Shown here piece after piece: positions 28,801 to 38,870 of a stretch of 64,000 bases of DNA. The translations under genes and the position numbers were made by a program. Each line of letters opens with the position of its first letter. Positions within the stretch are counted from its first letter, which is position 1. Below the pieces are notes generated by a model. That model saw nothing but the letters and a program-made list of their open reading frames with translations, made no database searches and had not been told where the DNA came from. The stretch is taken from NCBI GenBank assembly GCA_903847205.1, contig CAINDA010000024.1:106495-170494 (forward strand), read 5' to 3'. The stretch comes from an uncultured Bacteroidota bacterium. Its GTDB lineage: Bacteria > Bacteroidota > Bacteroidia > 2-12-FULL-35-15.

Positions 28801-30247
28801 CTAAGCCAATGTACGAAGCTCCTCCGGGATATGAATATGCTTCAGTCAGCAAACTATTGCTGTAATAGCTGTTTGCCATAAAATAACTATAACTTGGCGT
28901 GGCATCAATTTTAATATTACCGCCGGCAGGTGCATGTATTGGAAATGCTGAGGAGCTGGTATAAAAAAAACTGTTTGCATATACATCAAGTCCACCATTA
29001 GGAGCGATAGTACCGATGCCGACTGCTCCGTCTTTAAATGTCAGCTGCGGAACCGAACTGAAACCAAGGGTAAGCCTGTTGTCGGTTTCCATACTAAAAA
29101 CCCAGCGCGTATCATACCATGCAGCCACACTTCGTACGAAGCTTAAGGAGGGTGTTGATCCTGCAGATAATTTAGCTAGGTTAGAACCGATAGTTGAATT
29201 TTGATCAGTGAAACTTCCGACCTCTCCGTTCCCTCTGGTGAAAATATTGCCGTTAACATCTAATTTAGCTAAAGGACTGGCAGAACCAATTCCGACATTA
29301 CCGCTGTTATTACTGTAAATATCATTGACAGCGGTTGTCCAATTACTATTGAAAGTATTTCCTGATAATGTCAATCCAGTGCCCGCATTATAACTTGCAG
29401 ATGAATCTGTACGCCAGGCGGGATTTCCTGTTCCATCTGTTTTCCAAACTTTATTTGCCTGCCCTGCACCGGAAGTAACTGTTCCATCAGTGACGGAGGA
29501 GTTTGCAGCAATAGAAATAATCGGTGTAGTACTGCCAAATGCTACCGATATTGGTGAAGCGCCAGTTACGGTTGTTACTGTCCCAGGGCCGGTTGGTCCA
29601 GTTGAGCCCGTGGCACCGGTAGTTCCAGTTGGACCCGTTGAACCTGTCGGCCCGGAAATGCCAGTGGATCCAGTAGAACCGGTGATGCCTGTAACTCCTG
29701 TCGATCCGGTTGCGCCGGTAGTGCCTGCGCCGCCTGATGAGCCTGCGGTTAAAGCATAACGAGCAGTGTCGGATTTTGAAGCATAAAAAGAATATGGAAC
29801 AGCCATGAGCTGTTGAACACCCATCAGCTTAAAAGTTCCGTCATTTTTAATATCTAATTCAACGGATAAAAACTGGTTTGCCGCTGTCCATGGTATATCA
29901 ATTAAATGCTGATACTGTCCTAAGGAAGTAACAGTGCCTCCGCCGATAATCAATGAAAATAAACCATGGGGATCAGTATTTGTTGTATGTGTTTCCTGGT
30001 AAAGGATGCTCCCTGAGGCACTGCCGCTTAAAATTGAAAAACGGACTCTGATTGTTTTATCATGTATTGGCTGCCCGTTCATATCCATTCCCGGAATTGC
30101 CTTTCCGTTTTCATCAATGGCAACAGCTTGGTAATTGATGCCTTTCAGCTGGGCAAAGGACTCTCCACCCGCTCCTTTCCAAAAGAGGGGAGAGAAAAAA
30201 AATGAGGCGATAACGAATGCGGTAATTAAAGTTTGTTTTTTTATCAT
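25874..30247 (-). CDS. Giant secreted adhesin-like protein: collagen-like, dockerin and YadA-head repeats
   Basis: A 1457-residue mosaic. After a signal peptide comes a Bacteroidota N-terminal domain (about 35-160, [19 protein letters not shown]), followed by a collagen-like G-x-T/P tract (about 170-215, [20 protein letters not shown]). Two stretches of VTNVTG..PISV.SG repeats lie between about 220 and 680. A type I dockerin-like pair follows at about 686-740 ([13 protein letters not shown] and [14 protein letters not shown], both Ca-binding loops). Then about 27 repeats of 15-17 residues (NTAxGxxALYxNTxG, about 886-1330) resemble the YadA/Hia trimeric-autotransporter head. The C-terminal domain (about 1350-1457) is uncharacterised and no T9SS domain is seen. 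The signal peptide contains [12 protein letters not shown], which looks like a translated dispersed repeat. Likely role: surface attachment or trimerisation. Confidence 0.82.
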   Translation of the reverse strand: MIKKQTLITAFVIASFFFSPLFWKGAGGESFAQLKGINYQAVAIDENGKAIPGMDMNGQPIHDKTIRVRFSILSGSASGSILYQETHTTNTDPHGLFSLIIGGGTVTSLGQYQHLIDIPWTAANQFLSVELDIKNDGTFKLMGVQQLMAVPYSFYASKSDTARYALTAGSSGGAGTTGATGSTGVTGITGSTGSTGISGPTGSTGPTGTTGATGSTGPTGPGTVTTVTGASPISVAFGSTTPIISIAANSSVTDGTVTSGAGQANKVWKTDGTGNPAWRTDSSASYNAGTGLTLSGNTFNSNWTTAVNDIYSNNSGNVGIGSASPLAKLDVNGNIFTRGNGEVGSFTDQNSTIGSNLAKLSAGSTPSLSFVRSVAAWYDTRWVFSMETDNRLTLGFSSVPQLTFKDGAVGIGTIAPNGGLDVYANSFFYTSSSAFPIHAPAGGNIKIDATPSYSYFMANSYYSNSLLTEAYSYPGGASYIGLDIENNSNGGDISFNTAPAGAQGTSITYSERMRISQAGHVGIGTSSPAAMLDVAGQVKITDGTEGTGKVLTSDNNGFATWSAPALGSVTNVTGTLPISVSSGSTTPIISVSANSSSSDGTVTSGAGQINKVWKTDASGNPAWRIDSAANYSAGTGLTLLGTTFNSAWTASGTNIFNNNTDNVGIGTISPQAKLHIDGGMYLYGSGDVNGDGLVTAADGIKIVNWLSGTVLTPAEYARADINGDGSVNALDADLIVNYLSSNITLAQARHDVGKQIADKTISVKYDGKVGIGTLLPGEVLHVIGNIRSSSLIGAGSRMVQTDPNGTLTQLAAGTASQVLLGTGVWGNAPTNTSWSLLGNANTVDNTNFIGTTDNIPLNIRVNNLKAGRIDHLLNNSFWGYKAGNAAATGTYNTGVGSLALFANLIGNNNTASGALSLANNKSDYNTADGMQALLNNINGSQNTASGFYSLGLNSNGNDNTAAGMEALYSNVSGSQNTATGGFALYSNTSDNNTADGYYALKNNISGTQNTAGGAFALLANTTADYNTAFGYEALYLNTGIQNTAVGNVALNANTSGSYNTAVGNASLYANIIGAQNTAIGEHALAASTADFNTAVGNSALVSNTTGARNTAIGNVALDANTSGTKNTATGNASLNTNTTGSNNTANGEKSLYTNSTGIQNTADGSSALYFNNGSNNTASGYLALYSNTSGNGNTASGDSAMYSNTSGSYNTASGVEALYSNTAGQYNVASGVGALHLNTFGSYNTALGAGSLPFNTFGAQNTATGAGALYLNVIGNLNTASGNAALYYNTGDGNTAFGEEALKHNTTGNHNTAIGYKAFYSGAADTNSTAIGYGAPISASNTIQLGNAAITDVMTSGTMKASGYTTAFSAQSAPYTLSAADDIVSVTGTTTITLPTAAGITGRKYTIKNTDAAATVTVVSFNGVQTIDGAVSKTLTAQYKYITVVSDGANWLIIANN

Positions 30248-30285
30248 TTGCTTTCTCTTAAATATTGGCTTAACGCTCTCAAAAC

Positions 30286-30936
30286 TTAATGTGTGGTAAC
30301 ATAATTGTATCTGATGATTGAAACAGAGATGCCTAAATTAAGCGAAAAGCCGCGATTATAAGATTTTTGTCCTCCCGAGTTTTCTAAATTCTGCAATCCC
30401 AAAATATATTTATATTCGGCGTAAAAGGCAATAGAATTAGATAATGATACTTTTAATCCAGGCGAAACGAACACCCCGAAATCGGTAAGCTGCATGGATT
30501 TGGTTTTTATGATATCATAATTATCAGGGCCGATCATCTCCTGTCCTTTTAACATATACGCGAAATATGGAGAAGCAGAAATATATGGCTTTACGCGCCA
30601 TTTATTAATGATATAACCAAGTCCGGCATTTACATCCGCATATTGAACATTCCAATTGACGGTGGTTTCATCAATTATTAAAGATGCCCCGGCTTTACGC
30701 ATACCCAAATTTGACCGGATAAATAATCCGTTAGGGCTTGCATGCTGGTAACCTAAATTGAAACAGCCTCCAATATTATTTGTAAAGTTTTTTTCTTCTA
30801 CGCCTTGGTTATCAAGAAATTTATAGGTTGAAAATACCTGCCCGGCATCAAATGTTATGATTGACTGTGCTGATGCATACTTTAAAAGAAGCATTGATAC
30901 TGACAAAAGAATAAATTTTAAAAATCGAACGTTCAT
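30286..30936 (-). CDS. Predicted outer-membrane beta-barrel protein (porin-like family)
   Basis: A 216-residue protein with a signal peptide ([24 protein letters not shown]). It carries about eight amphipathic beta-strands, e.g. [55 protein letters not shown] and [15 protein letters not shown]. The size and pattern fit the small 8-strand porin/OmpA-like barrels frequent in Bacteroidota. It is 38 bp upstream of the giant adhesin-like gene on the same strand and may be co-transcribed with it, which would suit a role in export or anchoring. Confidence 0.72.
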   Translation of the reverse strand: MNVRFLKFILLSVSMLLLKYASAQSIITFDAGQVFSTYKFLDNQGVEEKNFTNNIGGCFNLGYQHASPNGLFIRSNLGMRKAGASLIIDETTVNWNVQYADVNAGLGYIINKWRVKPYISASPYFAYMLKGQEMIGPDNYDIIKTKSMQLTDFGVFVSPGLKVSLSNSIAFYAEYKYILGLQNLENSGGQKSYNRGFSLNLGISVSIIRYNYVTTH

Positions 30937-31281
30937 TTTTCTCTAATTTAAAATTAATTAAGCCGACGAATAAAAAATGTTTTTTCGGCAGCCGGCTCAT
31001 TCGTTGAATTTCCTTAATGTATCCCGGTAAATGCAAAAAAGCTGTACTATTTAAATGCCGGCAGCTGCAAATTCTGAATCAGAAAAAATACTGAACGAAA
31101 GGTAATGAAAGTATAGTATATAATATAATATTTTTCTTAATAATCTTTTTTGGGAAGTGTAATAGAAAATTAAGCGTGTTAGCTTCTGTTTGTTAAAAGG
31201 AATTGCACAGGAAAGTGTACGCAGTTTTTTATTAAATGTTTTAAATGAGCAAGCCTATTGGAGGCTAGATGCAGGTACTGT
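30937..31281. other. Intergenic region without recognised features
   Basis: These 345 bp separate the porin-like gene from the six-GAF phosphatase gene, both on the minus strand. I see no promoter match, terminator, repeat or credible small gene here. It is AT-rich throughout. Confidence 0.5.
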
Positions 31282-34200
31282 TTAGATAAGAAAACCCACA
31301 ACTAAAATATCATCGGTTTGATTTTTATTCCCTTGCCAATTGATGATGGTTTCATCGAGAATTCTTTTTTGTTCTGGCATTTGAAGACTGCAGACAGATT
31401 GGAGCAGGTCGCGGAAAGGCTGGGCGAACATTTTTTTACCTTCTGGGCCGCCGATCTGATCGGCAAAACCGTCGGAAAACATATAGAGCATATCGCCCTT
31501 TAAGAGCTGGATGGTATGATTGGCGAAATCTTTTTCTCCTTCTTTTTTATAACTGCCGATGGAGCGTTTATCTGCTATTACAGGGATACATTCATTAGTT
31601 CTAAAAATAAGCAGCGGGCTGTGTGCGCCTGCATACTGAAGCCTGCAAGTTTTGATATGTTTTGAATCGGACATATGCGTAGTACTTTCGGCAGCGCTGT
31701 TTTTTTTAACACTTTTTTTAAGTGATTTATTTACAATAACCTTTTTGTTTTTCTGAGATGCTTTTTCGAATGAATTAATTTCTTCCCCTTCGTGCTCATA
31801 CTCTAAGCTTATTAAAGCGATATCCATCCCGTATTTAACAGAAGTGCTTTGACTGCTTTGATTGAGGGTGTTTAAAATCTGAATATTTAATTCATCCAGA
31901 ATTTTAGAAGGAGTATAAATGCCTTTTACTTTAATAATATCATTCAAAAAATTATTACCCATTAAAGACATGAATGCACCGGGAACTCCATGGCCTGTGC
32001 AATCTGCAACAGCAAGGAGCACTCTTTCTTTATCCTGGTAGATCCAATAAAAATCGCCGCTTACTATATCTTTTGGTTTATATAAAATAAACGATGAATG
32101 TAAATGTTTTGTAATTTCCTCTATAGGCGGAAGCAGGGCTTCCTGGATACTCTTTGCATAGTTGATGCTGTCGGTTATTTTTTCGTTCTGCTGTCTGAGA
32201 TTGTCTTCAGCTTTTTTGCGGTCAGTAACATCCGTATCAATAATCACCCATTTTTTGATGTTCCCTTTTTCATTTAAGATTGGCGTCAGCGAACTCTGCA
32301 CCCATAATTCTTTTCCGCTTTTTGTAATGTTCAATGCCTGGTATATGGATGATTTTTTGTTTTTAATACTGTCAGTAATCAACGTTTTAATTTCGGGGTT
32401 ATGGCTTATTTTTTCTAATGTTTTACCTCTCTGTTTCAATTCGTCAATGCCGTATCCCTGAAGGCGTGTAAACCCATCGTTTACCCATTCTATTTCTCCG
32501 CCTGCACCAAAAATTAATACGCCGTTATCGGTTTCGCTTGCAACAATAGATAACCTTGCAAGTTCATCGTTTTGCTTTTCAATTTCTGCAGTACGCGCTT
32601 TTACCTCATCTTCCATGGTTTCATAAAGCCTTGCATTCTCCAAACCGTTTACAACATATACTGCCAAGTTTCTCAAAATATCTAACTGGTATTCGGAATA
32701 TGCATTTTTTTGGAAGCTTTGAACAGTTATTACACCAACCAGTTTATTAGGAGTAGAAAGAGGAAGATAAATGATTCCTTCAGGCTGCTCACCCTCTTTA
32801 GGGGCAGGGATAATACTGTCTGGAAAATAATTTTTGTATTCTTTTCTGAAATTATTAACGACAAATTCTTTCTGATTTATAAAACACCAAACTGCCGGCC
32901 TGGTTTTTTCTGCTATTGGAACATTATAATATGGCAGCTTTTCTCCATTTTCAATAAAGCCGTTGAAATCAAGCTGTTTTTTTTCTTCATTAAAAATGCC
33001 GATTCCGAATGCGGCTGCATCCATCAATTTATTTACATTTTCATAAACTTTATTAATAATTTCTTCAACAGATAAAACGGCTGTAATTTCTCTGCCGATG
33101 TCACTTAGCAGTTTTGTGTTTTGATACAATTTTTCAACCTCCTCTTTCTGCTTCATTACTTCCACAGTTCTTTCTTTAACTTTCCCTTCCATGTTTTCAT
33201 AAAGCTGTGCATTTTCGAGTGCGATGGCAGTATAATTTGCAAGGGTTCTTAAGATATCCAGGTGATGCCTTGTGTAACTGTTTTTTTGATAACTCTGAAC
33301 AGTGATTACGCCTATTACAATATCTTTTAAAATCATCGGGCAGAATAAATTAGAGAGTGTCATTTCGCCATTTATCACCACCACATTTTTTACATAATTT
33401 TTATATTCGCTTAAATTATCATTGATAAAAATTTCTTTTTTATTTTTAATGCACCATACAGAATAATTATCTTCATTTTCCATGGAGAAAGAAAAAGGTT
33501 TAGTTCTTTCGCTTTTATCAAATTCATATTTTACTTCAACGGTATTTTTTTCAGCATTATAAATCCTGACACCAAATGTTTCAGCATTCATCAGGCGGTT
33601 TATGCTTTCGTGAAGTTTGCTGAAAATGCTTTCAAAATCTAAAGTAGAAGTAAGCTGCTGCCCAATTTCACTAAGTACATTAATATCATTATAAGAAATT
33701 TCCAGTTCTTCTTTCTGCTTAATAACTTCCTGTGTTCTGTACTTCACTTCGTCTTCCATGTTTTCATACAGGCGCGCATTTTCAAGTGCATTTACTGCAT
33801 AAACAGCCAGGTTGCGGATAATATCCAGCTGATACTGAGAATATGCATTTGGCTTGAAACTTTGAACGGTGATCACACCAATCCGTTTATCGGGAGTTGA
33901 AAGCGGAAGATAGATAATGGATTCGGCCTGTTCGCCTGCCATAGGCACAGGGATTGCTTTGTTGGGAAAATAGTTATTGTATTCTTTTTGGAGATCATTA
34001 ATAAAAATTTCTTTCTGGTTTTTAAAACACCATACCGAGGGCCGGCCGTCATCTTTCAGTTCATTAAAATAAAACGGCAGTTTTTCTCCTTTTTCAATGA
34101 ATCCCGAAAAAGCTATCTTCTGCTCAGTTTCATTGTATATTCCGATTCCGAATGCCGATGCATCCATCAGCTTGTTTACATTTTCGTAAACAGTTTTAAT

Positions 34201-37200
34201 AATTTCTTCTACAGATAAAACCGCGGTTATCTCTCTGCCGATATTGCTAAGCAGTTTTGTGTTTTCATACGATTTTTCTACTTCTTCTTTTTGCTGCAGC
34301 ACTTCAACTGTGCGCTCTTCAATTTTTTCTTCCAGATTTTCATACAGCTGTGCATTTTCAAGTGCAATAGCTGCATATACGGCCATACTCTGCAGAATAT
34401 TTAAATGATACTCGGTAAATGCATTCTGCCTGAAACTCTGCACTGTTATAACTCCGATTGGTTTATTTTTTATAATAAGCGGAATATAAATTATAGATTC
34501 AGAATCAATGCCTGCAACAGGTTTAGGCATTGAGGAAAAATATTTTTTGTAGTCTTCGCGGTAGTTGTTTGTGAAAATTATTCTGCGTTCATTAAAACAG
34601 ATTGAAGGAAGGCGGTCGTTATCCGTAATTTCAATTGTTTGAAAGGGGATTTTCTCTCCGTTTTCTATGGTGCCAATAAATTCTAATTGTTTTTTTTCTG
34701 CATTGTAAATACCAATTGTAAATACGGTTGCATCCATCAATTTATTTACATTTTCATATACTTTTTCAATTATTGTTTCAGCAGAAAGCAGTGAGGTTAT
34801 TTCCTGACCGATTTCACTTAAAATTGAAATGTTTTTGTGAGAAATTTCGAGCTCTTCTTTTTGATTAATAACTTCCTGTGTTCTGCTTTTTACCTCCTGT
34901 TCCATGTTATTATAAAGACGGGCGTTTTCTAAAGCATTTACTGCATAAATTCCAAGTGTTCTGATAATATCCAGATGATACTGTGTATAAGCATTCCTCT
35001 TGAAACTTTGAACGGTTATTACGCCTATCTGTTTGCCGGGAGTTGAAAGGGGAAGGTAAATAATTGACTCGGACTGCTCGCCGGCAACAGGTTCGGGGAT
35101 GACGCTGTTTGGGAAATAATTATTGTATTCATTATGAATATCAGTAATAAGAATTTCTTTTTGTTTTGTAAAACATAAGGTGCATAACCTTTCTTCATCA
35201 TTCAATTCCTGATAGTTCACTGGAAGTTTTTCTCCGTTTTCAATATCACCGGGAAAACGGAGGCTGTTTTTTTCGGGTTCGTAAATGCCGATTGACAGCA
35301 CAGAAGCATCCATTAATTTATTTACATTCTCATATATTTTTTCAATGATTTCTTCAACGGATAAAACTGTTGTAATCTCTCTTCCGATGTCGCTGAGCAG
35401 TTTTGTATTTTGATATGATTTTTCTACTTCTTCTTTTTGTTTCAGAACTTCTTCTGTACGTTCAGCAACTTTTTCTTCTAAATTTTCATAGAGCTGTGCG
35501 TTTTCTAAAGCAATGGAAACATAAACAGCAAGATTTTTGATAACATTCACATGATATCTGCTGTATGCATTTTTTTTGAAACTCTCAACAGTAATTACCC
35601 CGATTACTTTTTCTTTGGAAAACAGAGGCAGGTAAATAATTGATTCAGGAGTTTCACCGGCAACGGGCGGCGGTATGAAGGGAATATATTTTTTATACTC
35701 TTTCTCAAGATCATTAATAAAAATTTCCTGAGCGTTTTTAAAACATACAACTGGCAGCCGGCTGTTGTCATTCAAGTCGTAAGAGCTGTTGAACTTTTTG
35801 CCTTTTTCAATAAACCCCGGGAAATCAATAGAGTTTTTTTCTTTGTTGTAAATGCCTATGCAGAAAACATCAGCATCCATCAGCTTATTTACATTTTCAT
35901 ATACCTTTTCAACAATTTTTTCAATAGAAAGAGAAGAGGTTATTTCTTTTGAAATTTCGCTTAAAATTGAACTGTTGTTATATAATTTTTCTACCTCTTC
36001 TTTTTTCTCAGTAATTATAATGTTGTTTTTTTGTTTGCTGCGATAGCCTCTGAAAATAATAAAAGCTAGTACCAGTACTAACCCAAAGCCGATGATGAAA
36101 ATATCTCTAATGGTTTGCTGTTTTTCAGTTTCAGCATGCTGCTGCTTTATTTCTGATTCTTTTTTCAGCAGCTGTTTGTCTTTTTTTTCACTGTCGTATT
36201 TCGCATTGATTTCCATTATCTGCTTCCCTGTCAGTTCACTTAAAAGGGTATCTTTCATATCGGAATAGAGCAGATAAAATTCATAAGCATTTTTATAATT
36301 ATTCAGCTTGGCATTGGTTCTGGCAAAGCTCAGATAAAGCTCAGACAAATAATTTTTATTATCTGAATTTTTTGCGCCTTCATAGCATCGTTCAAGATAT
36401 TCCAGCGCTGATTTATAATTGCCCTGCGCGTAATAAATATTTCCTATTGTATGATAAAGAGATGAAGCGGTTGCTTCATCATTTGTTTCTTTAGAAAGTT
36501 TTAAGCCTTCGAATGCGTATTCAAGTCCTTTGCCGTATTCTAATTGCCCGGCAGAGATATATGCCAGACGGTCATCAGCCCGAATAATTCCCTGTTTATT
36601 ATTATTTTTTTGATAAATCTTTTTTGCTTTTAACAAATAAGCCGTCGCTTCTTTATGAATGCCTATAAAAACAACCGACTGCGATTTATCCTGATTGCTT
36701 TTAGAATAATATACTGTACCGATTGATACTGAAACATCAGCAATACCAATTTCATCTTTAAGAGCCTCATATATTTTTAAGGCTTTGAAAAAATGTTTTA
36801 ATGAAGTGTCGAACTCATTTTTATTCTGATAAAGATCTCCTATCCTGAAAATCAAATCGGCTTCGTTTCTTTTGTTCTCATTTTGTTCGCCTTTATTAAC
36901 GGATAATTCTGAGGCAGCGATTTCTTCAGACAATTTGAAAGCGCTTGAATAAAACTCAATTGCTTTATCAAAATTTTTCTGCTTTTTATATAATTCTGCT
37001 GTACCTGCAAGTGTTTGAATAATTTCTTTTTTATCGCCCGTCTCATTTAAAATAGTGAGGGATTCTAAATAGCACTCCAATGCTTTTTTAGTATTAGAGC
37101 TTAAGCTGTAAACAAGCCCCATGTTTTTTAGCGATTCTGCAATTCCTTTTTTGAAATGTAAATCATTAGCAGATTTCAGCGCCTGTTCTGCAAATTGAAT

Positions 37201-37512
37201 TGCTTCGGCAGGTGACTCTTTTCTCAATTCAAAACACAAAGCATTTAAAAGGGATATCTTAACAGTATCTTCCTTAGCTGTTTTTAAAACATTCTGTAAA
37301 GAATCAGTCCGAGGATTATGGCTGGGTGAATCAGCTTCAGCAGATTTGGCAATTGATACAGATGAAAATAAAATTCCGATTATAAAAATAAATTTGCGGG
37401 CTGGCAGAGAAAGGAATAAAAAAGATTGGAAAATAGTTTTTAAGAAATAGTTTTTGAAACCAGGAAATGAATGAGATTTAAGAAGGCACAAATCTTTACT
37501 AAAGGAGTTCAT
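31282..37512 (-). CDS. TPR-TM-six GAF-PAS-SpoIIE multi-input sensor phosphatase
   Basis: A 2076-residue protein. An N-terminal signal-anchor (about residues 30-58) is followed by periplasmic TPRs (about 75-430) and a membrane helix (about 470-490). Six GAF domains then follow in tandem (about 509-1624). Each opens with a near-copy of LLSDIGREITAVLSVEEII and contains YENVNKLMDA, then ESIIYLPLSTP and GVITVQSF. Coiled-coil linkers (R-T-x-E-V-x-x-Q-K-E-E-x-E) join them. A PAS domain (about 1640-1764) and a SpoIIE domain (about 1787-2076, SGDFYW, ADCTGHGVPGAFMS, SDGFADQIGG) end the protein. A Lys-rich insert of about 45 residues (near 1905-1950) interrupts the SpoIIE domain. It is monocistronic by position and may be a hub taking several ligands. 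Confidence 0.88.
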   Translation of the reverse strand: MNSFSKDLCLLKSHSFPGFKNYFLKTIFQSFLFLSLPARKFIFIIGILFSSVSIAKSAEADSPSHNPRTDSLQNVLKTAKEDTVKISLLNALCFELRKESPAEAIQFAEQALKSANDLHFKKGIAESLKNMGLVYSLSSNTKKALECYLESLTILNETGDKKEIIQTLAGTAELYKKQKNFDKAIEFYSSAFKLSEEIAASELSVNKGEQNENKRNEADLIFRIGDLYQNKNEFDTSLKHFFKALKIYEALKDEIGIADVSVSIGTVYYSKSNQDKSQSVVFIGIHKEATAYLLKAKKIYQKNNNKQGIIRADDRLAYISAGQLEYGKGLEYAFEGLKLSKETNDEATASSLYHTIGNIYYAQGNYKSALEYLERCYEGAKNSDNKNYLSELYLSFARTNAKLNNYKNAYEFYLLYSDMKDTLLSELTGKQIMEINAKYDSEKKDKQLLKKESEIKQQHAETEKQQTIRDIFIIGFGLVLVLAFIIFRGYRSKQKNNIIITEKKEEVEKLYNNSSILSEISKEITSSLSIEKIVEKVYENVNKLMDADVFCIGIYNKEKNSIDFPGFIEKGKKFNSSYDLNDNSRLPVVCFKNAQEIFINDLEKEYKKYIPFIPPPVAGETPESIIYLPLFSKEKVIGVITVESFKKNAYSRYHVNVIKNLAVYVSIALENAQLYENLEEKVAERTEEVLKQKEEVEKSYQNTKLLSDIGREITTVLSVEEIIEKIYENVNKLMDASVLSIGIYEPEKNSLRFPGDIENGEKLPVNYQELNDEERLCTLCFTKQKEILITDIHNEYNNYFPNSVIPEPVAGEQSESIIYLPLSTPGKQIGVITVQSFKRNAYTQYHLDIIRTLGIYAVNALENARLYNNMEQEVKSRTQEVINQKEELEISHKNISILSEIGQEITSLLSAETIIEKVYENVNKLMDATVFTIGIYNAEKKQLEFIGTIENGEKIPFQTIEITDNDRLPSICFNERRIIFTNNYREDYKKYFSSMPKPVAGIDSESIIYIPLIIKNKPIGVITVQSFRQNAFTEYHLNILQSMAVYAAIALENAQLYENLEEKIEERTVEVLQQKEEVEKSYENTKLLSNIGREITAVLSVEEIIKTVYENVNKLMDASAFGIGIYNETEQKIAFSGFIEKGEKLPFYFNELKDDGRPSVWCFKNQKEIFINDLQKEYNNYFPNKAIPVPMAGEQAESIIYLPLSTPDKRIGVITVQSFKPNAYSQYQLDIIRNLAVYAVNALENARLYENMEDEVKYRTQEVIKQKEELEISYNDINVLSEIGQQLTSTLDFESIFSKLHESINRLMNAETFGVRIYNAEKNTVEVKYEFDKSERTKPFSFSMENEDNYSVWCIKNKKEIFINDNLSEYKNYVKNVVVINGEMTLSNLFCPMILKDIVIGVITVQSYQKNSYTRHHLDILRTLANYTAIALENAQLYENMEGKVKERTVEVMKQKEEVEKLYQNTKLLSDIGREITAVLSVEEIINKVYENVNKLMDAAAFGIGIFNEEKKQLDFNGFIENGEKLPYYNVPIAEKTRPAVWCFINQKEFVVNNFRKEYKNYFPDSIIPAPKEGEQPEGIIYLPLSTPNKLVGVITVQSFQKNAYSEYQLDILRNLAVYVVNGLENARLYETMEDEVKARTAEIEKQNDELARLSIVASETDNGVLIFGAGGEIEWVNDGFTRLQGYGIDELKQRGKTLEKISHNPEIKTLITDSIKNKKSSIYQALNITKSGKELWVQSSLTPILNEKGNIKKWVIIDTDVTDRKKAEDNLRQQNEKITDSINYAKSIQEALLPPIEEITKHLHSSFILYKPKDIVSGDFYWIYQDKERVLLAVADCTGHGVPGAFMSLMGNNFLNDIIKVKGIYTPSKILDELNIQILNTLNQSSQSTSVKYGMDIALISLEYEHEGEEINSFEKASQKNKKVIVNKSLKKSVKKNSAAESTTHMSDSKHIKTCRLQYAGAHSPLLIFRTNECIPVIADKRSIGSYKKEGEKDFANHTIQLLKGDMLYMFSDGFADQIGGPEGKKMFAQPFRDLLQSVCSLQMPEQKRILDETIINWQGNKNQTDDILVVGFLI

Positions 37513-37552
37513 TACTATTTGTTTTTCTTTCCTGTAAATTTATTTAAACATA

Positions 37553-37560
37553 CAAATATA
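37553..37560 (-). promoter_or_regulatory. Candidate -7 element for the six-GAF phosphatase gene
   Basis: On the minus strand this reads TATATTTG, an exact TAnnTTTG match, 41 bp before the start at 37512. No TTTG lies at the usual -33 spacing. Confidence 0.4.
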
Positions 37561-37719
37561 AACCTTCATCTGATTAAAACAGGTTCTTGTTTTTATAGTT
37601 ATGCAACGCCGGTTGTTAGTAAAGGTATAACTTTCCGTGATAAAATAAAAGGACTTTTAAATGTTAAAAAATCTTAAAATGTAAACTTAGGCTTGAAATA
37701 TTTTTTGATTTTTCTCAAT

Positions 37720-37749
37720 AAAAAAGGAGCCTTTAAGGCTCCTTTTTTA
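37720..37749. terminator. Intrinsic terminator after the TPR gene
   Basis: Stem GGAGCC/GGCTCC with a TTTA loop, flanked by an A-run and a T-run, so it can work in both directions. It lies 22 bp downstream of the TPR gene that ends at 37771. Confidence 0.88.
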
Positions 37750-37770
37750 TAAGTTTTATTATCCTTCAGC

Positions 37771-38379
37771 TTATTTGCACATATCTTTAATATCATCATA
37801 CGATTTAAAATAACCCAATTCACCTGCTTTGCTGAAATCCATACAGGCAGCTTCTTTACTTCCAGCTATAAATTCGGCATGGGCTCTGTTATGATATGCT
37901 TCGGCATAATTTGGTTTTAATTTAATGGCTTGGTTGTAGTCAGCAATTTCACCGGGTTTGTCGCCGAGTCTTCCCCGGATAAGGCCTCTAAGATTATATA
38001 CTTCGGCATAATCAGCTTTTAATTCAATGGCTTTGTTTAAATCCTGCATTTCTCCGCGGGAATCTTCCAGGTTATTCTTAACACGGGAACGGTTGAAATA
38101 GGCTTCGGCATAATCAGGCTTTAATTCAATGGCTTTGCTGAAATCCCGCATAGCATCTAAATTATTTCCCATTTTTAAATGACATTTTCCGCGGGCATTA
38201 TACGCATCATAATTTGCCGGACTGAGGACAATTACTTTATCAAATCTTTTCATTGCCTTTTTGAAATAACCGAGACTGTCGTTTGTTTTTGCTTCTTTAA
38301 GGAGTGACTCAGGGGTTTGTTGTGCATAAACAGCTGCAGTTAAAAACAGAACAGCAATAAGGGAAGCGAGCTTTTTCAT
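37771..38379 (-). CDS. Secreted TPR protein
   Basis: A 202-residue protein with a signal peptide (MKKLASLIAVLFLTAAVYAQ) and four tetratricopeptide repeats (about 30-165). Motifs are NYDAYNARGKCHLKMGN, DYAEAYFNRSRVKNNLED and NYAEAYHNRAHAEFIAGS. A short Cys-containing end follows (KEAACMDFSKAGELGY). It probably acts in the periplasm as a protein-protein adaptor. No partner gene is adjacent. A strong terminator follows its stop. Confidence 0.85.
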   Translation of the reverse strand: MKKLASLIAVLFLTAAVYAQQTPESLLKEAKTNDSLGYFKKAMKRFDKVIVLSPANYDAYNARGKCHLKMGNNLDAMRDFSKAIELKPDYAEAYFNRSRVKNNLEDSRGEMQDLNKAIELKADYAEVYNLRGLIRGRLGDKPGEIADYNQAIKLKPNYAEAYHNRAHAEFIAGSKEAACMDFSKAGELGYFKSYDDIKDMCK

Positions 38380-38612
38380 GTGAGTGATATTAAATGAGTT
38401 TAAATAAAAAACAAAATCAGTTTATAGGATTCAGTAAAAATTCAACAATTGAAATTAACAATTTACGTGCCGTAAAAAGGAATGAAACAGTAAAACGTAT
38501 TATAATTTTAAAAAATCCTTCCGGCTAGACCGATAATATGAACATTCAATCATTTAATTCTCAGTTGTTTTTTTGATAACCTTGCGATAACATTCCGGCT
38601 TCCGCTGCAGTT

Positions 38613-38620
38613 TATCTTTG
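38613..38620 (+). promoter_or_regulatory. Candidate -7 element for the small gene at 38643
   Basis: TATCTTTG matches TAnnTTTG and lies 22 bp before the ATG. This supports the 74-codon frame as a real transcribed gene. No TTTG is at the optimal -33 spacing. Confidence 0.4.
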
Positions 38621-38642
38621 TATTATAAATTTTTAAAACAAT

Positions 38643-38867
38643 ATGATGATTAACTATGCAATTAACGCAGCAACTGAAGCTGTAATTTATTTAAAAAACG
38701 GAACAAGGAAACATGGTATTCTTATGGATACTAACTTAATTATAAACGGAGCTTTCCGTTTTATTTCGAGAGGTAATTTCAATCTTTTCAATGAAACAAA
38801 CAATCCTCAGTATATTGAACTACTGCCGGAAATATCGATTGAATCAATAAATATTGATTTAAAATAA
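38643..38867 (+). CDS. Small conserved-looking protein, possible Sm/SH3-like barrel
   Basis: A 74-residue protein without signal peptide or membrane helix. The order of strands and the phrase AVIYLKNGTRKHGILMDTN near the start are like a small Sm- or SH3-like beta-barrel, with a second strand pair (FRFISRGNFNLF). This is a fold guess only. A -7 promoter element lies 22 bp upstream. Its stop is 3 bp from the stop of the convergent DnaJ-domain gene. Function unknown. Confidence 0.6.
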   Translation: MMINYAINAATEAVIYLKNGTRKHGILMDTNLIINGAFRFISRGNFNLFNETNNPQYIELLPEISIESINIDLK

Positions 38868-38870
38868 AAT

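Noticed and set aside
26551..29759. Several plus- and minus-strand frames inside the giant adhesin-like gene
   Set aside because: All are shadows of its low-complexity repeats.
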